DNA from: Hylemonella sp. UBA2468
GTDB lineage: Bacteria > Pseudomonadota > Gammaproteobacteria > Burkholderiales > Burkholderiaceae_C
DNA length: 5,017 nt
Reading direction: 5' to 3'
Assembly: GCA_002342165.1 (NCBI GenBank)
Contig: DDPM01000127.1
Location: forward strand, 1 to 5,017
Part shown: positions 1 through 5,017 of the stretch, piece after piece
How the letters are laid out: every line of letters begins with the position of its first letter
Numbering within the stretch: the first letter of the stretch is position 1
Made by a program: the position numbers and the translations under genes
The notes under the pieces: generated by a model
What the model was told of the DNA's origin: nothing
What the model saw: the letters and a program-made list of their open reading frames with translations, nothing else
The model's database searches: none

Positions 1-10
1 AGGCGCTCAG

Positions 11-35
11 AGCCCCGCACCACGCGGGGCTTTTT
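11..35 (+). terminator. Rho-independent terminator of a gene left of the window
   Basis: A perfect 7-bp GC stem (GCCCCGC at 12-18, GCGGGGC at 24-30) encloses the 5-nt loop ACCAC and runs directly into TTTTT at 31-35; A11-T31 can extend the stem. This is the canonical layout of an intrinsic terminator for rightward transcription. There is no matching T-run on the opposite strand, so it should not stop the leftward fur transcript. The gene it serves lies outside the window and cannot be identified. Confidence 0.9.
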
Positions 36-187
36 GTTATGGGCTCCTGACTGACCCCATGGCCACTCACCCCCTTAAACCGTCTCAAACCGCGTTTCGT
101 CTCAGAACCTCCTGACTTTTTCGCCGTGGTACGGGGGGCGGAGTGTGGCGAAAAATCGGGGGATTGATGCCGTACCGAATGAAATGC
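36..187. other. Non-coding stretch downstream of the fur-like gene
   Basis: This stretch lies between the terminator and the stop codon of the leftward regulator. I see no credible gene, tRNA or CRISPR array in it. It holds an inverted repeat (TTTTTCGCC 117-125 and GGCGAAAAA 147-155), a second one (GGTACGG 128-134 and CCGTACC 170-176), and the direct repeat CTCCTGACT (44-52 and 109-117). No good intrinsic terminator for the leftward gene is visible; the only candidate is a 4-bp stem before a T-run. Confidence 0.6.
117..155. repeat. Inverted repeat with 9-bp arms
   Basis: TTTTTCGCC at 117-125 is the exact reverse complement of GGCGAAAAA at 147-155, with a 21-nt G-rich spacer. The T-run lies on the outer 5' side and the A-run on the outer 3' side on either strand, which is the reverse of an intrinsic terminator. 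It could be a cruciform, a protein-binding site or the remnant of a small element. No function can be assigned. Confidence 0.5.
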
Positions 188-676
188 TTACAAGAAGTCC
201 TTGGTTTTCAAAGCTATGGGCTGTTCGTTGTCATGCTTCTTCATCCCTTGTGCTTTTACCCTGCAAGACGCCGTTTCGCACACACCATACAGCGACATTG
301 TGTGTTCTAGGAGCTGAAATTTATGTTCATTCGCGATGATGTTCTGTTGTTCTTCGATCACCGGGTCAAAGAACTCCACTACCTTCCCGCAGTAGACACA
401 GACCAAATGATCATGATGGAGACCTAGTTCCAGCTCAAAAACGGCTTTTTCTTGGTCGAATGAAGATTTTCGCAAAAAGCCGACCTCTGCTAGCTGCACC
501 AGGATGCGGTAGACAGTAGCGATACCAACACTGTCCCCGTTCGTGGAAAGACGACGGTGGACATCATCCGCAGTCAGGTGCTGATGCGGTGCAGCCTCAA
601 AAGCCTGCATGACCTTTAGCCTTGGTAGGGTTACTTTTAGCCCCCGCCCCCTGAGCAAAGACTCGTTCTTGCTCAT
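188..676 (-). CDS. fur: Fur-family ferric uptake regulator
   Basis: This 162-residue protein is a metal-sensing repressor of the Fur family, expected to act as a cytoplasmic dimer that binds Fur boxes when loaded with Fe2+. The N-terminal winged helix carries GLKVTLPR (12-19) and the recognition-helix segment GIATVYRILVQL (51-62). The dimerisation and metal domain carries FELELGLHHDHLVCVYCGK (80-98). Residues H33, E81, H87, H88, D89, H90, C93, C96, E101, E108 and H125 fall at the same numbers as the metal ligands of E. coli Fur, so it should be a functional Fe/Zn sensor rather than Zur, PerR or Nur. C133 and C138 form a second C-x4-C pair. A basic tail of about 20 residues makes it longer than E. 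coli Fur (148 aa). The ATG at 676 follows AAGGGG (685-690) by 8 nt. It is divergent from the iron genes, with a Fur box in the shared promoter, so autoregulation is likely. Base composition is visibly more AT-rich than in the downstream genes. It is probably an accessory paralogue, because the housekeeping fur of related bacteria usually sits elsewhere (inference). Confidence 0.93.
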   Translation of the reverse strand: MSKNESLLRGRGLKVTLPRLKVMQAFEAAPHQHLTADDVHRRLSTNGDSVGIATVYRILVQLAEVGFLRKSSFDQEKAVFELELGLHHDHLVCVYCGKVVEFFDPVIEEQQNIIANEHKFQLLEHTMSLYGVCETASCRVKAQGMKKHDNEQPIALKTKDFL

Positions 677-712
677 GCTTCATGCCCCTTCAAACTAAGC
701 TAATTTTTGTAA

Positions 713-741
713 ATCATAGCTCATAAATGAAAATAATTCTC
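713..741 (-). promoter_or_regulatory. Candidate promoter for the fur-like gene
   Basis: Read leftwards, TATGAT (713-718) is a 5/6 match to the -10 consensus. A 17-nt spacer separates it from a poor -35 (GAGAAT, 736-741). The Fur box at 728-742 would cover the -35 and most of the spacer, so a bound repressor should block RNA polymerase. The weak -35 keeps confidence modest. Confidence 0.4.
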
Positions 742-742
742 A
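728..742. promoter_or_regulatory. Fur box (iron-responsive operator)
   Basis: TGAAAATAATTCTCA matches the 7-1-7 Fur palindrome TGATAAT-N-ATTATCA at 12 of 14 defined positions. In the 19-bp convention (723-741) it matches 13 of 19. It lies in the divergent promoter region between a Fur-family gene and an iron-transport gene, where such a site is expected. It overlaps the candidate leftward promoter and ends 7 nt upstream of the candidate rightward -35, so one dimer, or an extended array, could repress both directions. Confidence 0.75.
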
Positions 743-749
743 TCCGTTC

Positions 750-778
750 TTGCATTCGCAAATGAGCATCGATATCAT
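750..778 (+). promoter_or_regulatory. Candidate promoter for the iron-binding-protein gene and operon
   Basis: TTGCAT (750-755) and TATCAT (773-778) are separated by 17 nt. The -10 matches consensus at 5/6; the -35 keeps TTG but is otherwise weak. Transcription would start near 785 and give a very short leader before the ribosome site at 793-798. A second, poorer Fur-box-like stretch (764-782, 11 of 19 matches) overlaps the -10. Confidence 0.45.
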
Positions 779-792
779 TCACATTCTGAACT

Positions 793-800
793 AGGAGGTG
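793..800 (+). promoter_or_regulatory. Strong ribosome binding site for the binding-protein gene
   Basis: AGGAGGTG is a near-perfect complement of the 16S rRNA 3' end. It sits just ahead of the ATG at 803, supports that start and predicts high translation, as is usual for periplasmic binding proteins. Confidence 0.8.
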
Positions 801-802
801 AG

Positions 803-1849
803 ATGAAGCTAGTTACAAAATTCCTTCTTTCGAGCATGCTTGTGGCCGTCTGTGCCGGTGCGAGTGCGCAAGACAAGGTCCTTAACCTGTATTCGGCCCG
901 TCACTATCCTACCGATGAGGCCCTGTACAGCGACTTCACAAAGGCCACCGGAATCAAGATCAACCGGGTGGATGCCGACGATGCAGGTATTCTCGCCCGA
1001 CTCAAGGCAGAAGGCGCCGCCTCACCCGCCGATGTGATTTTGCTCGTCGATGCAGCGAGACTGTGGCGTGCAGAGGTCGATGGACTGTTCCTGCCCATCA
1101 AGTCCAAGGTGCTAGAAGAGGCTATCCCGGTTAACCTGCGTGCTACTCCATTCGATAACGGTGGCACGTCCTGGTTCGGCCTGTCCACCCGCGCACGCGT
1201 GGTGGTATTCGACAAACTCAAATACAACAAGGCGGACTTCGACAGTTATGAAAAACTGGCCGATCCGAAATTCAAGGGTCAACTGTGCATCCGATCTGGC
1301 TCGCATCCCTACAACCTGAGTCTCTTTGGCTCAATGTACGAGCATCTGGGCCCACAAAAGATAGAGGCTTGGCTCAAGGGCTTGGTAGACAACATGGCTC
1401 GCACGCCCAAAGGCGGCGACACCGATCAAATCAAGGCGGTGGCAGCCGGTGAATATGGTGTGGCGGTGACCAACACTTACTACCTGGCTCGCTTGATGCG
1501 CTCAAGCAATCAGGCTGACAAGGCGGTAACTGAAAAAATCGGCGTGGTGTTTCCTAATCAATCGAGCTGGGGCACGCACCTGAACATCGCCGGTGGAGCA
1601 GTGGCCAAGCATGCCAAGAACCCGGAAAGCGCCGTCAAGTTCCTTGAGTACTTGGCCAGTCCCTCAGCGCAAAACCACTTTGCAAACGGCAACAACGAGT
1701 GGCCTGCTGCCAAGGGCGTGAGCATAGACAACCCAGCGCTAAAAGCAATGTCTGGTGGCAGCTTCAAGAGCGAGCTGGTCCCCATCAGCGCGGTCGGTAT
1801 GAACCAGGTGAAAGTCCAACAAATGCTCGACCGCGTTGGGTTCAAGTAA
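803..1849 (+). CDS. Periplasmic ferric-iron ABC transporter substrate-binding protein (FbpA/FutA family)
   Basis: This 348-residue protein is predicted to bind Fe3+ in the periplasm and deliver it to an inner-membrane ABC permease. A Sec signal peptide is clear: a basic start (MKLVTK), a hydrophobic core (about 7-18) and an ASA cleavage motif before Q23. C17 does not lie in a proper lipobox, so the protein should be soluble. The mature N-terminus NLYSARHY (28-35) and the tandem-tyrosine motif NTYYLARL (224-231) are hallmarks of ferric-binding proteins. H34, Y35, Y170, Y226 and Y227 form the His-plus-four-Tyr pattern expected from FutA-type proteins. Length is normal for the family. The start is fixed by the AGGAGG at 793-798. 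It is the first gene of the rightward cluster, directly behind the Fur-box promoter, so it should be induced by iron starvation. No permease (FbpB) or ATPase (FbpC) gene follows; the next gene is an outer-membrane receptor. The family call is firm; the choice between the symbols fbpA and futA is not, so none is given. Confidence 0.92.
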   Translation: MKLVTKFLLSSMLVAVCAGASAQDKVLNLYSARHYPTDEALYSDFTKATGIKINRVDADDAGILARLKAEGAASPADVILLVDAARLWRAEVDGLFLPIKSKVLEEAIPVNLRATPFDNGGTSWFGLSTRARVVVFDKLKYNKADFDSYEKLADPKFKGQLCIRSGSHPYNLSLFGSMYEHLGPQKIEAWLKGLVDNMARTPKGGDTDQIKAVAAGEYGVAVTNTYYLARLMRSSNQADKAVTEKIGVVFPNQSSWGTHLNIAGGAVAKHAKNPESAVKFLEYLASPSAQNHFANGNNEWPAAKGVSIDNPALKAMSGGSFKSELVPISAVGMNQVKVQQMLDRVGFK

Positions 1850-1857
1850 GACTGAAA

Positions 1858-1884
1858 CTGAGTAGGCGCGCAAGGTCTACTCAG
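1858..1884 (+). terminator. Intercistronic hairpin, possible weak terminator or mRNA stabiliser
   Basis: CTGAGTAG (1858-1865) pairs perfectly with CTACTCAG (1877-1884) around an 11-nt loop, starting 8 nt after the binding-protein stop codon. What follows (ACTCTTTC) is only a broken T-run, so complete termination is unlikely. The placement suits partial attenuation, or protection of the upstream mRNA 3' end, which would keep binding protein in excess over receptor. Confidence 0.45.
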
Positions 1885-1904
1885 ACTCTTTCAAGTCTAA
1901 TTTT
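1883..1904 (+). other. Second, overlapping hairpin with T-rich tail
   Basis: AGACT (1883-1887) pairs with AGTCT (1894-1898) around CTTTCA and is followed by AATTTT. It shares two bases with the preceding hairpin, so the full versions of both cannot form together. With a 5-bp stem it is a weak terminator at best. Confidence 0.3.
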
Positions 1905-1915
1905 CTGAACTTTGC

Positions 1916-1930
1916 TAGCTGCATAGCTGC
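1916..1930 (+). repeat. Short tandem repeat TAGCTGC-A-TAGCTGC
   Basis: Two exact copies of TAGCTGC (1916-1922 and 1924-1930) lie 16 nt upstream of the receptor start codon, where a ribosome site would normally be found. They could be an operator half-site pair or a chance repeat. Nothing in the sequence decides between these. Confidence 0.35.
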
Positions 1931-1946
1931 TATCGAACTCATCCTC

Positions 1947-4184
1947 ATGTTTACTGATAACACACAACAAATCCCTTCGAAATTGCTTCCACTGGCTGCC
2001 GTTATGCTGGCCGGTACCGTTGGCTCGGTGACACCTCTGCAAGCGCAGGACATGACGGCTGAAAAAACACTCAAGACTGTCACTGTCAAAGACAATGCCG
2101 AGTCTCCAACGGCAGCCAAAGAAACCCTGCTGGTCAAGAAGACCGGCATTGCCAAAGGCAATCAGGACATCAAGGACATCCCACAGACAGTGACGGTACT
2201 CACAGAAAAGCTGATGAGCGACCAAAACATGGACGACTTCCGCAAGGTGCTCAAGTCCACGGCTGGGGTGACCTTTTTGGCCGGTGAGACAGGTGAGGAG
2301 GATGTGCGCATGCGTGGCTTCTCGCTGCAGCAGGCGGGCGATATTTACGTTGATGGGCTGCGGGATGCACCGCTTATCGAGCGGGACACCTTCAACCTCG
2401 ACCGCGTTGAGGTACTTAAGGGGTCGGCATCCATGCTGTTTGGCAAGGGCTCCACGGGCGGCGTGGTCAACCAGGTCAACAAGCAGCCCTTTCTGATGGA
2501 CCAGAACGAGATCAACGTCACTGTGGGCAGCGGCAACACGCGCCGCCTCACGGGCGACTTCAACAAACAAACCGGCGAGGATTCGGCACTGCGCATCAAC
2601 GCCTTGGACCACAAGGCAGATAACTGGGGTGCCAGGATCGACAAAAAGGGCTTGGCTGGAGCATATCGCTGGGGCATTGGTGAGCGTAATGAATACTCGG
2701 TGAGCCTGTACCACCTCGAAACCGACGGTCGTCCACTCTATGCCCAGCCCTGGATGGTGAGCAACGGCGGCACAACCAACAACGGTCCCCGTAACAGCGG
2801 TGCTAACTCGACCGGCACCCTGATCCCAGTTCTCGATGCCAAGAATTACTATGGCATGGCCAGTGACTACCTGCGCAGCGAAACCAATCATCTGACTTTT
2901 ACACACAAGCACCGGTTCAATCAGGACAGCGAACTCAAGACCAGCGTGCGCGCAGGCCACTACAGCCGCGATCTGCTTGGCAGTCAAGTAGGTTTTCGCA
3001 ACCTGACCCAACTCTCTGGCCTGAATGGCAGCACGGAGCTGTCGCGTTCGCCCAAGGCCCGCTATGGCGATAGCGAGCTGCTGCAGGTGCAAAGCGACTA
3101 CTCAGGCCCATTCCAGTGGCTTGGCCGCAAACACAGCCTTATCGCCGGACTGGACTTCTACGACGAAAACGCCAGCCGCAACAACAATCACACCACTGGC
3201 CTGTCCAATCCTGTTATCACCGTGGGGGCGCCCAACAATGGCGTAGGCGTCACCGATCCGCGCATCAAATCCCCCAGCCTGTTCTTCAAGTCTCAAACGT
3301 TAGGGGCCTATGCGCAAGACACCCTGCACCTGACAGAGCAGATCAAACTGGTGGGCGGTGTGCGGCTCGAGCATTTTTCTGTGGATTACCGCGATGTGCA
3401 AAATTACAAGGTGAACAAGAGCGAGACGTTGGCCAGCCCGCGTCTAGGCGCAATCTGGCAACCCGACGCCAGCACTACCTACTACACCTCGGTCGGCACC
3501 TCCTACAACACCTCAGGTGACACCTACTCCTATGGCGTGGGTACATCACTGGCGCCAGGCAATGCCAACGTGACGACTTTGAACACTCCACCCGAGAAGA
3601 GTCGCAATTTCGAGGTGGGTGGCAAATTCGAGCTTTTTGAAGGCAAAAGTCTGCTGGGCGTGGCCCTCTTCCATTCCGAGAAATACAACGAGCGAAACAC
3701 GGATGTGGACAGCGCTGCCAACCAGTACCTGCTCTCGGGCAAGCGCCACGCCACCGGCATGGAGTTCAACTTTGCTGGCCGCATCACGCCTGCTTGGGAG
3801 ATGTTTTACAACCACACCTGGATTCCCGATGCGCGTATCGATGTGAGTTCGGCTACCGGCAACATGAAAGAAGGCGACCGGCCGGGCCTCACACCGAAGC
3901 ACAGCGCCAGCCTCTGGAGCACCTACTTGGTGGCCCCCATGTGGCGTGTCGGGGCTGGACTGAACTACCGCAGCGGGCAGACACCTCTGATCAACTCGAC
4001 CATTACCACACAGGCCTTCACAACAGTGGATGCCATGGTGGAACGCACTCTCAGCGACAACGCAGTGCTCAAATTCAATGTGAGTAACGTCAGCAACAAG
4101 CTCTACATCGACCAGGTCTATTCATCCTTTTACGTGCCCGGAGCGCCTCGTCGCGTCGAGCTCAGCCTCAAAACCCTGTTCTGA
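1947..4184 (+). CDS. fiu: TonB-dependent ferric siderophore receptor, Fiu/PiuA-like
   Basis: This 745-residue outer-membrane gated channel is predicted to import a ferric siderophore, probably catecholate type, using energy from TonB-ExbBD. A signal peptide covers about residues 1-33 (hydrophobic core 13-28, cut near LQA-Q). A TonB-box-like KTVTVKD follows at 43-49. The plug domain spans about 70-180, with IPQTVTVLT (78-86), VRMRGF (120-125), DIYVDGLRD (132-140) and RVEVLKGSASMLFGKGSTGG (153-172). The rest is a 22-strand-type barrel ending in the beta-signal VELSLKTLF with a terminal Phe. Length is close to E. coli Fiu (760 aa). There is no N-terminal signalling domain, so control through a FecI-type sigma factor is unlikely. 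The protein has no cysteine. The ATG at 1947 is the first usable start in its frame after a stop at 1863, although no Shine-Dalgarno is visible before it. Adjacency to a PiuC/YbiX-type gene matches the fiu-ybiX and piuA-piuC pairs and supports the Fiu/PiuA assignment. The exact ligand cannot be read from sequence. Confidence 0.9.
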   Translation: MFTDNTQQIPSKLLPLAAVMLAGTVGSVTPLQAQDMTAEKTLKTVTVKDNAESPTAAKETLLVKKTGIAKGNQDIKDIPQTVTVLTEKLMSDQNMDDFRKVLKSTAGVTFLAGETGEEDVRMRGFSLQQAGDIYVDGLRDAPLIERDTFNLDRVEVLKGSASMLFGKGSTGGVVNQVNKQPFLMDQNEINVTVGSGNTRRLTGDFNKQTGEDSALRINALDHKADNWGARIDKKGLAGAYRWGIGERNEYSVSLYHLETDGRPLYAQPWMVSNGGTTNNGPRNSGANSTGTLIPVLDAKNYYGMASDYLRSETNHLTFTHKHRFNQDSELKTSVRAGHYSRDLLGSQVGFRNLTQLSGLNGSTELSRSPKARYGDSELLQVQSDYSGPFQWLGRKHSLIAGLDFYDENASRNNNHTTGLSNPVITVGAPNNGVGVTDPRIKSPSLFFKSQTLGAYAQDTLHLTEQIKLVGGVRLEHFSVDYRDVQNYKVNKSETLASPRLGAIWQPDASTTYYTSVGTSYNTSGDTYSYGVGTSLAPGNANVTTLNTPPEKSRNFEVGGKFELFEGKSLLGVALFHSEKYNERNTDVDSAANQYLLSGKRHATGMEFNFAGRITPAWEMFYNHTWIPDARIDVSSATGNMKEGDRPGLTPKHSASLWSTYLVAPMWRVGAGLNYRSGQTPLINSTITTQAFTTVDAMVERTLSDNAVLKFNVSNVSNKLYIDQVYSSFYVPGAPRRVELSLKTLF

Positions 4185-4193
4185 GGCTACGCC

Positions 4194-4880
4194 ATGCTAC
4201 TGCACCTCAACCAGGTTCTGAGCCCGGCCGAAGTTTCCCGGGCCCGCGAGTGCCTTTGTGACGAAGCCTTGTGGATGGATGGCAGCAGCACGGCCGGCGC
4301 ACAGGCCATGACGCAAAAGAACAACCGGCAACTGGCGCAAGACAGCGAGGTCTCGCGAACGCTGCAGGCGATGGTGCTGCAGGCGATGCAGCGCGATCCG
4401 CTGTTTTTTTCAGCCGTACTGCCCAAGCGCATTCTGCCGCCGCTTTTCAATCGCTACGGTGGCGAGCGTAATGCCTATGGTCCCCACGTCGATGGGGCAG
4501 TACTCAGGGCAACCTCTGCCGGTGAGTGGCTGCGTACCGATGTGTCATGCACTGTGTTCCTGTCGGATCCAGCTGAATACGACGGTGGCGAGTTGCAAGT
4601 GCAAGACACCTACGGAAATCGTGGTGTCAAACTGGCCGCTGGCGATGCAGTGATCTATCCAGGCACGAGCGTGCACCAGGTCACGCCAGTCACGCGCGGC
4701 GAGCGCCTGGCGTCTTTCTTCTGGATTGAGAGCATGGTGCGCTCGGACGAGCAGCGCCGCATCCTGTTCGATCTCGACATGAACCTGCTGCGGCTGCGCG
4801 AGCAGCTGGGCGAAACGCCTGAGACCACCGCGCTAACCGGTGTGTACCACAACCTGCTGCGCCAGTGGGCGCAAACCTGA
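4194..4880 (+). CDS. piuC: PKHD-type Fe(II)/2-oxoglutarate-dependent hydroxylase (PiuC/YbiX family)
   Basis: This 228-residue cytoplasmic enzyme is predicted to use Fe2+, O2 and 2-oxoglutarate to hydroxylate an unknown substrate. The metal triad is visible as H98-x-D100 in YGPHVDGA (95-102) and H161 in GTSVHQVTP (157-165). R171 in GERLASFFW (169-177) is the expected 2-oxoglutarate carboxylate-binding arginine. [13 protein letters not shown] before the triad and YDGGELQV (129-136) are also typical of the family. Length matches the family (E. coli YbiX is about 225 aa). The ATG lies 9 nt after the receptor stop. The likely Shine-Dalgarno TGAGG (4182-4186) overlaps that stop codon, so translation is probably coupled to the receptor. 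In Pseudomonas and enterics the homologue is also paired with a siderophore receptor, and its substrate is not established to my knowledge. A role in modifying the imported siderophore or a product of it is inference. Confidence 0.93.
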   Translation: MLLHLNQVLSPAEVSRARECLCDEALWMDGSSTAGAQAMTQKNNRQLAQDSEVSRTLQAMVLQAMQRDPLFFSAVLPKRILPPLFNRYGGERNAYGPHVDGAVLRATSAGEWLRTDVSCTVFLSDPAEYDGGELQVQDTYGNRGVKLAAGDAVIYPGTSVHQVTPVTRGERLASFFWIESMVRSDEQRRILFDLDMNLLRLREQLGETPETTALTGVYHNLLRQWAQT

Positions 4881-4900
4881 ACGCAGCGACCAGACCACCC

Positions 4901-5017
4901 ATGAACGACAACATCCTCACCCTGGACGACCACGAACGGGCAGCCCAGGCCGCCCTGAGTGATGCGGCCTGGGCCTACTTCAGTGGCGGTGCAGCCGATG
5001 AGATCAGTTTGCGCCGA
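4901..5017 (+). CDS. FMN-dependent alpha-hydroxy-acid oxidase/dehydrogenase, N-terminal part
   Basis: The frame is open from the ATG at 4901 to the window edge, giving 39 residues. AWAYFSGGAADEISLRR (23-39) matches the conserved N-terminal element of the LldD / glycolate oxidase / lactate oxidase family, where a Y-x-x-G-G-A-x-D-E-x-T/S-L-R-R motif begins the FMN-binding TIM barrel. Members oxidise 2-hydroxy acids such as lactate, glycolate or mandelate to 2-oxo acids. The catalytic His/Arg region is outside the window, so substrate and oxidase-versus-dehydrogenase class cannot be judged. Only 20 nt separate it from the hydroxylase stop, with no terminator between, so it is probably in the same transcript. 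No strong Shine-Dalgarno is visible. The absence of an upstream start in frame nearby favours the ATG at 4901. Confidence 0.8.
   Translation, partial: MNDNILTLDDHERAAQAALSDAAWAYFSGGAADEISLRR

Noticed and set aside
154..182. Possible leftward terminator for fur (TCGG...CCGA before TTTTT)
   Set aside because: The stem is only 4 bp with a 15-nt loop, too weak to call an intrinsic terminator even though a T-run follows it on the minus strand.
145..339. A 64-codon open frame on the plus strand starting with GTG
   Set aside because: It is mostly antisense to the C-terminal part of the Fur-family gene, has no ribosome site and resembles no protein family.
703..721. A third Fur-box-like stretch near the leftward -10
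   Set aside because: Only 9 of 19 positions match the consensus, which is what AT-rich promoter DNA can give by chance.
803..874. Lipoprotein signal at C17 of the binding protein (LVAVC)
   Set aside because: The residue before the Cys is Val rather than Gly, Ala or Ser, so the lipobox rule fails; a standard Sec cleavage site ASA-Q lies just downstream.
904..1230. A 108-codon minus-strand frame within the binding-protein gene
   Set aside because: It is antisense to a well-supported gene, low in complexity (rich in Ser, Ala and Arg) and lacks any motif.
1881..3092. A 403-codon open frame on the minus strand inside the receptor gene
   Set aside because: It lies wholly antisense to the receptor gene over most of its length, has no recognisable domain, and is the kind of long shadow frame produced by codon bias in moderately GC-rich genes. 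The receptor on the other strand has clear motifs from end to end.

Overview
The window looks like chromosomal DNA from a betaproteobacterium, most likely Burkholderiales and probably Comamonadaceae. I infer this from moderately high GC in the main genes, the style of the iron-binding protein and receptor, and the gene order receptor - PKHD hydroxylase - alpha-hydroxy-acid oxidase. No species can be named from the sequence alone.

Layout. A strong rho-independent terminator (11-35, + strand) closes a gene lying left of the window. A gene-poor stretch follows (36-187), holding some inverted and direct repeats but no credible gene. A Fur-family regulator is read leftwards (676-188). A compact divergent promoter region (677-802) carries a good Fur box at 728-742. 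Four genes are then read rightwards: a periplasmic ferric-iron-binding protein (803-1849), a Fiu-type TonB-dependent siderophore receptor (1947-4184), a PiuC/YbiX-type Fe(II)/2-oxoglutarate hydroxylase (4194-4880), and the first 39 codons of an FMN-dependent alpha-hydroxy-acid oxidase or dehydrogenase (4901 to the window edge).

How it fits together. This reads as a self-regulated iron-acquisition locus. Iron-loaded Fur would bind the shared operator and shut off both its own gene and the uptake genes. When iron is scarce, the receptor would import a ferric chelate across the outer membrane using TonB energy, and the binding protein would hold Fe3+ in the periplasm. The two oxidative enzymes could act on the chelator or on a linked metabolite. 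No inner-membrane permease or ATPase partner for the binding protein lies in the window. The gap between the binding protein and the receptor has two overlapping hairpins, so the rightward transcript may be attenuated or processed there. The receptor and hydroxylase genes are tightly coupled.

The individual families are known. The less ordinary points are the dedicated, probably accessory Fur copy, the orphan binding protein, and the pairing of a siderophore receptor with two small-molecule oxidising enzymes.
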